The notes: generated by a model not told the origin, from the letters alone. DNA of 64,000 bases from Adiantum capillus-veneris (GCA_014529385.2 CM043969.1:29962946-30026945), one strand, 5' to 3'. Counted from the first letter of the stretch, positions 23,618-34,320 are shown. A program made the numbers and translations.

Positions 23618-25509
23618 GAGAGTGGCTTTCTTCTTCTTCCTCCCATGAACGAGAGAGAAGTTGTTATGGAAATGGTGATGGAGAGCTTGCACCACTCCTT
23701 ATAATACGTACAAATAATCGTGCGGTAGTAGATGCAATAGTCGACACAGAAAACTAAGCACTAGGGATGATTATAGAGGTTTCATGTGGTCCAAATTTTT
23801 TTCGAAGGCAAACAAGGTTCCCCCTCTTCTTCTAGGAATAGCTACAAGCTCTTAAGACTCTTTTCAACTCTCACCCTTTCCCTTTAACTTTTGCAGTTAA
23901 ATTGATTAATTGAAAAAGTATCCAAGAAATTAATGAGACCGCGACTAAACTATGTTGTACCCTGATGCCCCAATGCGTATTGCCCCGACATATTTATGGT
24001 GTCGCTTTATATAAAAATAATTTTTAAAAAAATCTCATTTAATCTCGTTTCTTCATGGAATGGTCATGTTTATACCTGATGGTGATTAAAAATATTTGTT
24101 TAAAGATTAGGTAACCCTAAAAAGCACGTTGCTTTCAAAACTACAAAAAGCACAAAAAGCTAAAAATAGTATAAAAAGAAAAAAAATCCTAAAATTGAAC
24201 CATCGATTCTCCTTGTCAACCTGCACAAGAAAGCGGGCTCACTTTTCATCGAAAAGCATCAAAATAATGAAAAGCTAAAAATAGCATGAAAAGTGCTCAA
24301 AAAGAAGATTTATACAAAATTGAGCCATAACTTCCTCGAGACTAATCACAGATTAAGAATCTCTATCTATTTTTCAAAAAATGTACCCAAAATCACCAAA
24401 AATGATAAAGCTTAAAATATATTTTTTTCCAAAACTGAACCAAATGCCCGTTTGACCTAATGCAACATGAAAAAAACCTTGCTTTTCATTTTAAAACCTT
24501 ACAACGCTATCAAAAAAACATTCTAAACCAAAAATTTACAAAGTGAGCAATGAAATCTATTTTTTTTAATTTCTAAAATAGACCCAAAAATTGAAGATCT
24601 TACACTTTACACAGTGGTGGTGATGAGCTTACTTGCTATGAAGAGGTGTTGAACAAGGACCACAATAAAGGTACTCTCTTCAAAGCAATCTTCAGTAGCA
24701 GAAGCACTCTTGCATTGTGCACAACACAAAATGATGGCTCCACGTGCACCCATAACTCTTCGGAACATTAAGAGTACAAGATGTGTGAAGGTGGATGTGA
24801 GAAAGGAAGAGAGGTTATAACTGCCGTTATTACCTCTAACATTATTAAGCAATGCTTTGGAGCCAAAAAAATCAAATTTGAGTATTTTTGTCTCATTTCT
24901 TATAAAATTACAAAGACTTTAATATTTCTAAAAAATAATTATATAAAAAAATGATAGATATTTTATCATTATAGTAATCACACCCACTTGATTAACACAA
25001 ATTTGCATGCTTGAAAAAATGAGTGAGAGAGCATTAGGAAAAATATGAACCCTCTAGGGGCCCTTTGGGATTAAGGTTAATTAGAGGCCAGCCAATGAGA
25101 AGAGGGTGGTGGACACACTCTTTGCCCTCAAAAATGTAGGGGACAAAGTAGTCTTACACTTCTTAAATGGGCTCTTACCTAGTGAGAAGGGGTGGGGGGG
25201 TGGGTGGGCCATATGGAACCTCCAACTTCCCTCCTTTTTTATCTGGTTTTGAAAAAATCCCAAAAATTTGAAATTTTTCAAAATTTTCAAAACTCAAATT
25301 TCATTTTCTTAAAACCCCCCTAAAACTATTTTATGGTCAAAAAAATATTTTTTGACCTCAAAAAGTCAAAAGTGCACCCAAAAACCCTAAAATTCAAATT
25401 TTTAAAAAAACTTTTGAAAAATATTTTTTTGCTATCCAGAGCTCCCCCAAAAGTAGTTCTTAAGAAAAAAGTGATTTTCTCTCTCTAGAACCCCTTTTCC
25501 AACCCCTCC

Positions 25510-26082
25510 TTGGTTGCAACCATCACACTCATCCTCTACTCCAACACTCTCTCTCTCTACACCATCTCCATTGCTGCAGCAAGGAAGCTCCTCTCTCCTC
25601 CCCTACCACCTTCCATTGCCACACCAAGCAAAGGTTATCCACCTTCTCCTCCCATTGCCACACCAAGCAAGGGTTATCCACCTTCTCATATCACTTTATC
25701 CTCTGTACATTGTAGCAACAAGCAAGGTCCTTCTCCTCCTCCTAGTTTTCTTTGCTCAACCATGGCCAACTCTACTTCTCAAAGGCGGCCAAAGGATGAG
25801 GTCACAGAACTTGCATGCCACAACACTAGAGGTGTAGATGATGAGTGGGAGCCACAAGAGTTCACCAAAGGTGCTTGGGTATACATGCAACCATCTGCTA
25901 TTGGCCCTCATCGTATGCGGAATCGTGCAAACTTGGATCTTCATTGGAAAGGAAAGCTCCTTGGCTTCAAGAACCGCAAAGACAAGGGGACCGTAGCCAT
26001 TGTGCAACATGTTTTCTCAATGTCAACCATACATTTGCAACAACCACCTCGATTTCCAACACATTGTAAGTACATGTTTTGA
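25510..26082 (+). pseudogene. hypothetical ORF with a repeated Pro-rich segment
   Basis: A 190-codon open frame. Residues about 30-60 contain a 13-residue unit (IATPSKGYPPS) in two tandem copies, encoded by a 39-bp direct repeat. From ATG 25762 the remainder is more ordinary (MANSTSQRRPKDEV..., WVYMQPSAIGPHRMR). I recognise no domain. The upstream part may be untranslated sequence of a longer plus-strand locus that includes 26142-27078. No clear splice link was found. Confidence 0.35.
25613..25690. repeat. 39-bp tandem duplication
   Basis: Two copies of a 39-bp unit starting CCATTGCCACACCAAGCAA, differing at only a few bases. The length is a multiple of three, so the reading frame is kept through both copies. 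Confidence 0.9.
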
Positions 26083-26141
26083 GAATATAAAGCTAGGTGT
26101 GAAATCACAGTGTAATGTTATTATGGATTCATACTTAAGAT

Positions 26142-27078
26142 TTGGTATGCATTTATAGTCATATTTCCATCCACGTTGGCTGCTCCTCCACGTTGGTGGA
26201 GGAGCAGCCACTACATAGTCTCTCCGGCACATTCAATGCTATACATGCGGATATTGGAGCAATAATGTTCCCACATCTTTGCCCAGCCATACTGGTTCAA
26301 AGAAGGATTTTCTTCTATTCTCACTCCTATATTGTCCCTACTTCTACACAAGCATTTGGAACGCTTGAACCCATCAAAGTAAGTTTCTTATTAAGTATGG
26401 AGTGGTCGGTGCCAGATTTGTGGTCGGTAGCATCTTTCAAGCAAAAGATGATAATGGATGCCCAAAACTCTTTGAAATACTCTAAAGCTTCTAGGTCTGT
26501 GGGCTTGAGTTGGTGTTTGCCTATTCATTGTTTTGTGCACATTTTTAAAGAGTTTGGATTTGTGGAGACTACCACAATGCTTGTATGTAAAGATGCGCAT
26601 TACGAGGAATTAGGAAGGCTTTTAGAAGAGGACTAGTGTTTTGTGGAGGACATGCACAACGGGGACCAGTACCGTTGTAAGGTTGGAGCTTCATGTATTG
26701 GAATGCGCTATTTGAAATCCCGCACCTCCTTGTACATACGATTTCACTATGATCGTTGGATGTGCAAGCTTGGAGCCCTTACAGATTGTAAATGGCGCTA
26801 TTGCAAGCTTTGACATTGCAGTGAAGATGCCCAACGATGCTTTGGAGGCAGTCCAAGTGAACAAGCATTGGACTCTCAGTAATGTTCGAGAACATTTGGT
26901 TATTATGGGTTTTGAGGCCCTTCAACAAGCACAATTTCATTTACAAGGTCACAAGGTGAGAGTCCTTCCAGCACATTTTCAATACATCATGGTTTGTCAA
27001 TCATTGGATGCTTATTGTAATGAATGTCCGCAGATTGGGAAGAGAATGGAAGACAAATTGAAGGTCGAGGAGGACTAG
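26142..27078 (+). pseudogene. broken ORF, function unknown
   Basis: A frame from 26142 stays open to a TAG at 26634 and continues readably to about 26815 (YRCKVGASCIGMRYLKS), where a TGA and a frame change occur. The frame 26749-27078 then continues with an ordinary composition (SNVREHLVIMGFEALQQAQ) and a stop at 27076. It seems to be one former coding unit with at least one stop and one frameshift. No recognisable domain. The same strand and close spacing suggest it belongs with 27357-28938. Confidence 0.35.
26178..26209. repeat. perfect 14-bp hairpin
   Basis: GGCTGCTCCTCCAC and its exact complement are separated by the loop GTTG. It is far more G+C-rich than its surroundings. There is no T-run, so it is not a typical terminator. 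Confidence 0.9.
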
Positions 27079-27356
27079 GGGATGGATGGAACTATGCTAT
27101 CGATCTTATAACTTTGTAACTCTTGAAATTTTCAAACTGATCCCCGCTGTAATCAACATGATTTGCTTCGGCAAATTATGCCTTTGAATATAATTTTTTG
27201 CATTGGGATGAGAAATCATTTTTTGGTGAAAGTGCCTTTTTTTTAAATGTTTTAAAAAAAGGGTATATTATAAAAGGGGGCCACCTAACTCATTCACTAT
27301 TTTCACTTTTGCAACTCTTGAGCTCCTCCACTCTCTATCTACACCCCAGGCTAGAC

Positions 27357-28938
27357 ATGGATGCTTCCACAGCCTTTGCATCTACAGCCACATCCACCCC
27401 TTTGTCACGCTTCATCCTCTTCCTCGAGGATACCAAATACAAAGGGAAGTTGGACCTCCACACCTTTTTTACTAGTCTCCCTGACCTTGATGCCACAGTT
27501 GCGCTTCACATGGATGCATTTGCCGAGTTTTTTGCATTCATGGAGGAGCACATCATAAAATATTCTGTATATATCCCCCCCACATGTAGGGATGTGGGTG
27601 CCTTGCGATCTTTTGCACTATATACACAAAGGTGATCGCCCATTCTCCAAGCGGTTGCAACGATTCCAAGAAATTGCAACCGATGCAGGCCATTACTTGG
27701 ACGAGCAAGCCCCAGGGGTGTTAGCGCTCAGGAAGCGCAAGTTGGGGGTGGAGTACCTTTCTCGGCTCGCAACATTTATCTTCTTGGTGAGAGAGGAACC
27801 TGATTTGGAGGAGATTCGCTTACCACACCTTCAGGTTGGGTCCTTTATCAAGGACACCAAGGAGCAACAGGTTATCCCCATGAACCCTGCAGCGGCAAGA
27901 AAGGCACACCGGCTCGAGTACCCTAGGGGTCTTGAGGAATTGGTTGAGAAATCCATAGTTGCGGCTGGCCCTAGTGACACTCCAGTGCCACTACCACTGA
28001 CGGATGTGGCTATCCCAGAGGTAGAAATCAACCGCTTCTCCTCAGTGTTAGTGGATGGGGAGGAGTATGTGTTCCTACATGATTTGGAGAAAGCATTTGG
28101 CCTGCGCATGGATGAATGCTTGAGCGTGCTATGCAACAACACCAAATGTTCCTTAGACAATACGCCAGATGCCCTAGAAAGCAAGCTCTTGCCAGATGGG
28201 GACTCTGTTGCTGACACTATTGCAGTTGTATGTGCGGAGGTCCTGGCAGAGCAGAGCAGTTACACGTGGCTGATGAAGAATTTTAAGCCACGCAAGCCAA
28301 GGTTGAGGCTGCTAGGATGCCTATGCCATTATGCAACCTCCCATCTGATGATCCAAAGGTCGTATCTGTGGTGCATGGGAGCATTGACTTGGATGCAAAG
28401 GGCAACAGGGAGGAGGACGACAAGGAGAAGGAGGTAAACTGTAACCTAAATTTCATGTTACTATTTTATCCTTCATTGTCTTTTTTCTCAACCTTCATCG
28501 GTTTATGACAGGATGTCGTGGAGGTTGATGATTTTGCTGCAAGGACGGGTGGCAAGCGGACGGGCTTTGGACCTCAAGCTTCCCTTACGCATTACCTAGG
28601 ACAACCCCCCCCCTCGCGATGTGGCCATTATCCATAATGAATGTACTTCCCAAGACCATTTTATGACTTGGTCGTTAAAAGCTTTGAGCATGTTTTTGTG
28701 TTTGAGCACCATTGCTCAAACTACGCATCAAGTGTTCCTAGTGCGTAGATCCCTTGTATGCATAGCATTTGGCACTGGCTTTCGTGGTAAAGTGCTTGCC
28801 CAGATAGGGATACATGCTTCCATTGGCTCAACTGACCCAAAGGCCATAGCGCAGTCCCTCTTGATTGGGGAGTTGCCTTATGCGCAAAATAGGCGCCAGG
28901 AAATGGTCAAAAAAATTATGAACTCCTCAGATACATGA
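27357..28938 (+). pseudogene. broken spliced gene, function unknown
   Basis: Starts at ATG 27357 (MDASTAFASTATST) after a CT-rich leader. The frame shifts by +1 near 27630, and the second frame runs to about 28290 with balanced composition (GVEYLSRLATFIFLVREEPDLEEI; VDGEEYVFLHDLEKAFGLRMDECL). A further one-base shift leads into 28299-28433, ending in an acidic-Lys stretch at a good donor (GAG|GTAAAC, 28434). An acceptor ending TTATGACAG at about 28512 gives an in-frame DVVEVDDFAARTGGKRTGFG exon. The frame 28621-28938 is a last candidate exon. No domain recognised. It may be a transposon accessory protein or host gene relic. Confidence 0.4.
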
Positions 28939-29114
28939 TGTAAAATCACCGTTTTGGAAGTAATATTTTTTTTTTGAAATTGTCTCTCTATCTTGCAAAT
29001 TATTTTGAATGTGATTTGTCAACCTTGAAAATTGTTTCAATTGGTGATATGAAATTTTTTTTGATTAGTGACTTTGTAATTTAAAGTTCTGTATGTAATT
29101 TCAATCAATTTCAG

Positions 29115-29306
29115 TAAATTTGTGCTTTTTAAGTACCCTTGGGGGTAGATAAGCCTATAAGGGCAAAAAAAAGCTTGGCCACAAGGGCGCGCAAATGGAC
29201 CATCCATCAGTTTTGGATGGGCCATTTGCGCGCCCTTGTGGCCAGGCTTTATTTTGTCCCTGGTAGGCTTATCTACCCCCTAGGATACTTACAAAGCACA
29301 AATTTA
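29115..29306. mobile_element. foldback MITE, full copy (192 bp)
   Basis: Nearly the whole length is an inverted repeat. The left end TAAATTTGTGCTTTTTAAGTA pairs with the right end TACTTACAAAGCACAAATTTA, and inner arms such as GCCACAAGGGCGCGCAAATGG pair across a short centre (CATCCATCAGTTTTGGATG). It lies between a TG-rich flank and TTG, with TA at both ends that could be target duplication. A half-copy lies at 29648-29761. No coding capacity. Confidence 0.9.
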
Positions 29307-29647
29307 TTGAAATGAATTGGTTTTGCATCATTAATTTAGATGCACCCTTTCTATGGCAATTCCAGCATATGTTCACACTCAAGGACACTAGAAAAGGTGA
29401 AATCAATTATGAAATGAAGTTTCCAGCACACTATCACCTGCTTTAGCTCTACCTAGTATAGCCCTACACCAAAAAGTCCAATTACATTGGACATTTGAAA
29501 AATCCAAATTAATGTTGCATAGACACTTGGTTTCACAATATGTTATTTTTTTTGATATCCTATAGGGAATTCAAAGCTTGAAATGGCCAAAAAAGGGTGT
29601 CCACAAGGATCCATGTAAAATAATGTTGCAAAAGCAATAGGTTAGAG

Positions 29648-29761
29648 TAAATTTGTGCTTTTTAAGTACCCTTGGGGGTAGATAAGCCTACAAGGGGCAA
29701 AAAAAAGCCTAGCCACAAGGGCACGCAAATGGCCCATCCAAAACTGATGGATGAGTCATTT
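29648..29761. mobile_element. foldback MITE, truncated half-copy
   Basis: Repeats the left arm of the element at 29115 (TAAATTTGTGCTTTTTAAGT through CACGCAAATGG) with only a few differences. The central loop (CATCCAAAACTGATGGATG) is in the opposite orientation to that of the first copy, and the right arm stops within about 10 bp of the loop. Confidence 0.85.
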
Positions 29762-29872
29762 CATTACAAAGATAATAGATACAGTAGACACAACTGTTGA
29801 TCATATTGCCATTGGAAAGTCAAATCATTACAAAGATAAGGGTGTGCAATACAAAAAGAGGGGTAGCTTCGG

Positions 29873-30746
29873 CTAATGCTCGAAGTCGCGTCGCAATCGA
29901 TGTGCAAGCTGCATATCTTTTGGTTGTATTGTCACTCGCTTTGCATGTATGGCGCATAGGTTGGTATCTTCCAACACCGAAATGGTGGGCCTCTGCAGCT
30001 TCTTGAATAGCCTCTAGCGCTATTGCTTGCATTCTATACTGATTTCCATAGCTTTGAAGCACCTCCTTCATAGTACGAGCAAAGGGTGTGCGTCGAATCA
30101 AAAGCTCCATCGTCTTCTGGTAGTGGCGGATTTCTACAAATTACCCTTGCTATTTTTCGGCGCCGCTACGGTTGTCTTGGGGGCACTTGCACATTTGCTG
30201 GCGGGCGGTGTTTATGCTTCTTGAAAAACTTAGACTTGTTGGTTCTGCAGCCTCTTCTGCTTCTTACTCTTCCCTTCTCTGCCGATCTTGTCGTGTGGGG
30301 AGAGCTCCTTGGCCTCCAGGAAATGTCTTCCCCCCAACGGCCACCCAGTGTGTGCGCGGTATTTTTTCTCGCAGCCATGGTGGCTCACTCTCTGATTCAG
30401 TGTCTGTATGGACCACCCGAGTCCTGGACGGTCCTGCTTGTGATTGGTGGCGCGACGGCTGCTCCCTATCTGAATCTGTTGTTTGCTGACTCTCTTCTTC
30501 TCTCCAGCGCTGGGCACGTTGCTTCATTATCCTTCTAGGTGTTATACCTTGAGGAGGTGGAGATTCAACAGTCCTCGATGACTCTCGTGCCCTACCACCA
30601 TGCCCACTACCAAATGAGTTCCTCGAACGGCCAGGCATTCGTGGCCGTTTTCTTGTGCCTTTAAGCCATGACTGCTTCTCACATCCTTGGAGGGTGTTTT
30701 TGTTGGGAGGCGGATGCTCTTTCGCGGTTTGTTTGGTGCGCGCCAT
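29873..30746 (-). pseudogene. CENH3-like: divergent histone H3, CENH3-like, with frame breaks
   Basis: The ATG at 30746 has an in-frame TGA six codons upstream and a strong context (GAAATGG). The protein begins MARTKQTAKEH, identical to histone H3 for eight residues. An unusually long tail of about 160 residues follows, rich in Arg, Ser, Gly and Pro. The fold begins EIRHYQKTMELLIRRTPF (30132-30079), matching H3 REIRxYQKSTELLIRKLPF. Helix 2 ends [10 protein letters not shown], and the C-terminus (about 29970-29873) is [19 protein letters not shown], then [13 protein letters not shown] and TAG. From PF to EAAEA the spacing equals canonical H3 (33 residues). H3 variants package DNA; long divergent tails mark centromeric CENH3. 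Problems: a plausible 134-nt intron (GTAAGA 30267 to TTTGTAG 30134) leaves the frame off by one, and another frameshift lies near 29975 between AEA and EDTN. It is either a pseudogene or carries assembly indels. Confidence 0.8.
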
Positions 30747-30803
30747 TTCATTGGTAAGAGCTCACCTGTTCTTAAGAAATGAGTGGTTTATGAGAGCATG
30801 CAA

Positions 30804-30811
30804 TATTTATA
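30804..30811 (-). promoter_or_regulatory. TATA box of the CENH3-like gene
   Basis: Minus-strand TATAAATA, preceded by CT, lies 58 bases upstream of the ATG at 30746. A start about 30 bp downstream would give a leader of roughly 30 nt. A presumed promoter this clean suggests the copy is not a promoterless processed retrocopy. Confidence 0.55.
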
Positions 30812-31098
30812 AGGGCCCTGTTCACACTAATTTGTTTAAAAAAAGTATAATTTTTTAAATAAACATGTTGCTAAAGTTGGACCCTGCGTTCACGTTTAGA
30901 GACTTGTGCAGTATCCACTTTGATCCTTGTCGCACTCTGCATCGCCGCCATGCAGCATGCTTGGTGGGACCTTGCGACATTTGCCACTTGTTGCTATGCT
31001 CTTGATGACTCCATTTCCGCACTTCAATAGCAATCTTGGATTGTCGCGCAAGATTCCCATTCTCTACCTTCATCTCCAACATCACGACAATCTAACCC

Positions 31099-32916
31099 TT
31101 ATTCTCCATGCCCTTGCCATGGAAGCATGGAACTGGCCTTTGCAGTGCTCTTATGTGATTTTTTTCCATTAGGTTTGTACCCTCGAGTGCAAAATGGACA
31201 AGGCATGAGAGAAGAAGCCCCTTGTTTGCAGCCAAGCAAACACTTTATGGTCTTCAAATCCCCACCTAAGTGCCACTCCACATCATAACTACCAAAACCC
31301 TCAATCTCCAACTTCTGACCTGCAATTTGGGAGTGTATTACTTCTGTGATCCATGGAGTTCTCTCAAAAATCCATGAAAGTACTCCATTGGTCTCTTTGG
31401 GCACCTCAATAGCACCCAACCACCAAATTTCTTTCTCTGATTGTACGCTAAAAGATGGGGTGGGAGATGGCTCGATGGAATCCCTTCGCTTGGTTTGCAG
31501 AAGGGCCTCGTTCATTAGAGTGACACTTAGCCTCTCTAACCTTCGGCCTTTCACTATTTGACACTCATCGAGTTTCAGCACAAAAGCGACTTTTGTGCCA
31601 AGCACTACAAAATAAATAGTGCTAAGACCTTAAACTTCAGAGTCTATGATAAGAATAATACCAAAGAAAAAGTAAAGTGTGTCACCTTCTTCAGGTAACT
31701 CATAAAATCTAAGCATGGCTTCTTGAAGCCTTGTAAGATCCACGAAAATATTGTTCCACATTGTGTAAGGAAAGCCCTTCTCCGAAGGTCTTATGGATTG
31801 TTTCTTACCTTTTCCCCTTGTCTTTGTTGCGCACGAAGCATAAAGGGAAGTTGGCATTGTATCCTCAATGTGTAGGTATGTCCCAATGCGGGAGAACACA
31901 TCTTCGTTTGTGGCCTTCTTTGCGAGCTTGACCTTGTGAGGAACGGAAAATAGGTTTTCCACAATGCCATGTTCTTTGAGGGCATCCTTTAGGAGTTGGA
32001 AAATAGCCTGATAGGCTTTGGTGCTGATTCCAGTCTCATCATAAGCTTGTTGAACGTCATCATCACTAACCACATTTCTTAATTTACGCATAAGGTCCTT
32101 GGTGACTGCATCCTTAATGTGCTTACCTCTAGGTGATTGTAAGATAGAAATCACGTCCTGGGTATTGAGACAACTAGTGAGAAGGTTGACTCGATCATCT
32201 TGGCTTGTTCCACCGCATGCCTCCTGGATGAAGTTTCTAGCAACAAATAAACATAAATGTTAGAAAATAGTGTGAATTAAGAATGCATCATGCAAGTAAA
32301 GATCAAATCACCTTGTGGCTGTAACTCGTCGTTTGCGTGCTCCTCCCAAATATGCAAGAGTTTCAATGGATGAATATGTGCGTTTGCGTTTCCTTGCACC
32401 AAGGGGTGTTTCTTTCAAGTATGTGATGGTGTTGGTAAGCTTCTGGATGTGGGACTCCTTTTCTTGCATTTGTTGTTCAAGAGTTTTAACTACCCTCTCC
32501 GAAGAGGCAACACTCTCTTGTAATGCCGTCATCTTGAGGTGAAGAGATTGACATTGGTGCATCCACATATGCAAAGAAGCACCTGCACCCATACACAACC
32601 GCTTGCAATAGCCTAACAAACCTGCTTCTCCCCTCCCAAGAAATTGAAGAAATGTGGAAAGGCTATTAAAAGGTGGATGGAAGCGGCTTATAGGATCGTA
32701 AGGGTACAAATGGCCATCCACCCAAATGTCAACATTGGTCTCACAAGTGGTGCGACGTTCCTGTGATGACCTTTGATCACCTTCACTAGTGGTCTTCGGT
32801 GCAAATTCCGTGGGTAAGCGAATATGTATGCTTTTGGTGTGCGGAGTATGTGGTGGTGGAAGCAAACCATTTGTGATGTCTGTGAGGACCATGGAAGTTG
32901 TTGCGTGAGGAAGCAA
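31099..32916 (-). CDS. spliced gene of unknown function, possibly transposase-like
   Basis: Exon 1, from ATG 32916, runs to 32312. It is His/Pro/Thr-rich at the start, has a predicted coiled coil in the middle (SERVVKTLEQQMQEKESHIQ) and ends in a basic GARKRKR...GARKRR. Intron 32237-32311 (75 nt, GTGATT...TTGCTAG) joins it in frame to exon 2 (32236-31686, NFIQEACGGTSQDDR to FYELPEE). Intron 31605-31685 (81 nt, GTGACA...TTTTGTAG) joins in frame to exon 3 (31604 onward, LGTKVAFVLKLDECQIVKG). Exon 3 contains VEWHLGGDLKTIKCLLGC followed by CPFC, which recalls the D-x-K...LG...CPxC block seen in some eukaryotic transposase-like proteins; that match is from memory and tentative. No stops occur inside the three exons. 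The 3' end beyond about 31170 is unclear: a further intron may start there, or the stop at 31099 is real. Confidence 0.6.
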
Positions 32917-32929
32917 ATGATGAAAAGAT

Positions 32930-33070
32930 AGAGGGGGAAGGGTAGAGAGGTTGAGGAAGATGGGAGGAGAGAAGGAGGGAGCGGGGGGAGGGAGAGATTG
33001 GGGAGGAGGAGGAAGGTAGGGGCAGGGAGAGAGAGAGAGGAGGGAGGAGGGAGGAGGGAGGAGGAGGAGA
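32930..33070. repeat. GGA/GA-rich low-complexity tract
   Basis: Purine-rich on the plus strand, so pyrimidine-rich on the strand of the spliced gene that begins at 32916. A CT-rich stretch just upstream of the start codon suits a plant 5' leader or promoter-proximal Y-patch region. Confidence 0.6.
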
Positions 33071-33495
33071 GAACAAAATGTTTATTACTTTTTGGGGGAA
33101 AAGAGTTTTGAAAAAATGGACTTTCTAAGCTTGTGGGTTAAAAAATGGGTCAAAAAATGATTTTTGGATATGTATATATGTTGGGAGGGAGTTTTAAGTT
33201 AGAAACAAGTAAAAATGAATTTTTTATAGAAAAAGTCAAATTTTGTCTCTTTGTGACCCACGTTTTTGCTGATGTGGACACACCCCTATGCTTCCTTCAC
33301 TTTAAAAAAAGCTAGAGATAGAAAGTAACCCTTTAGGTCCACATCCTACATTTGTCTAAAAAAAAGGCTAAAAAAGCCTACTCAAAACTACCTTCTTCAA
33401 TGCCCTTGCCCCCAAAACCCCACACAGCATTATCCTTAATCCCTAAAAATTAAAATTCCTTACAAGGCCCATGCAAGGTTCATATTTCTCCTAAT

Positions 33496-33530
33496 GGAGA
33501 GAGAGAGAGAGAGAGAGATTGAGAGAGAGA
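33496..33530. repeat. (GA)n microsatellite, interrupted
   Basis: A short GA repeat with one TT interruption. Confidence 0.9.
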
Positions 33531-33587
33531 AATTGATGAATGGGAGACGCGCCAAAAACTTTTCATAGAATAAACTAAACAAAATGC

Positions 33588-34320
33588 TTATGAATCATCT
33601 TCCAAAAGATCTCTACAAGTAGCATCATCTAAATCTAAACCCATGGCTCCCAAATCAGCAAAAAGAGAAACTAAATCGTTGTTTCTTGATGTGTTGGCTT
33701 CATCGTCTTCGAATTCATCATCCTCTATTTCATCATCATTATCATGGAAATCATCCTCCTTGCTAAGATTGGCAGCGGTGGAACTTGAATCATGATCTCT
33801 CTCCATCTTGTTTGTCTCCTCCTCATCCAGAGTAGTAGTGGGAGAGTCTCGAAGATGGTCTCCACTTCATTAGTGGGAAAAATGGTTCTCCCTCAATGGA
33901 ACTAGTAATCAAAATTCTGGTTGGTGAGTTGATGGGATACGGATGACTTGTAGAAGAGAAGTTCAAAATGAGCGGCGTTCATATTACGTTACAAACAAAT
34001 AAAGGTGAAGAAGGTAATCGTTCACTTGCTCACAATTGCATGGAAAAACTAAGTTGTCATACCTCCATGTGTGATGCACACTAGAGTCCACTATGTAGAT
34101 TCCATTCTCATGCCGCATAGACACATTTGCAAGCCACTTGCACTCAAAGATGAAGTTATGAAAGGTTCTACAATCAAATTTTAGTATCCTTTCAATAGTC
34201 CATAATACCCAGCTATATCATCGTTTGTGTCAATGCCCACAATCCATGGTGATTTGATGCTCATCAATGTGGCGTATACAAAAGTGTCGACCCTTTGACC
34301 ATATAGATTTAAAGGAAAGA
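33588..34320 (-). pseudogene. CACTA (En/Spm) transposase C-terminal remnant
   Basis: Between about 34.3 and 34.0 kb, minus-strand frames read GIDTNDDIAGYYGLL, then FHNFIFECKWLANVS and NCEQVNDY. This recalls the C-terminal region of CACTA TNP2-like transposases (the DUF4216 type, with YYG, FKCxW and a late EQV block). At 33588-33806 follows a very acidic tail (EDDEFEDDE) that ends at a stop, consistent with the acidic C-termini of such proteins. Frame changes separate the parts. Another CACTA scrap lies at 53677-54173, with no demonstrated connection. The assignment is by motif memory only. Confidence 0.4.

Larger units (their letters stand above)
22000..25500. other. no gene recognised; probable LTR and AT-rich sequence
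   Basis: From 21971 to perhaps 23.5 kb this is probably the LTR of the gag remnant to its left, but no second copy is present to confirm. From 23.7 to 25.5 kb the sequence is AT-rich with scattered AAAAAGC and AAAATTT strings. No coding domain, RNA gene or element end was seen. Confidence 0.4.

Noticed and set aside
29820-30110. The single-frame ORF taken as a complete small protein
   Set aside because: Its first half is an H3 fold, but after EAAEAH it is out of frame. The true C-terminal codons lie in the next frame and end at 29873.
30086-30538. Plus-strand ORFs opposite the CENH3-like tail
   Set aside because: They are shadows. The minus strand has the H3 start, the TATA box and the histone fold.
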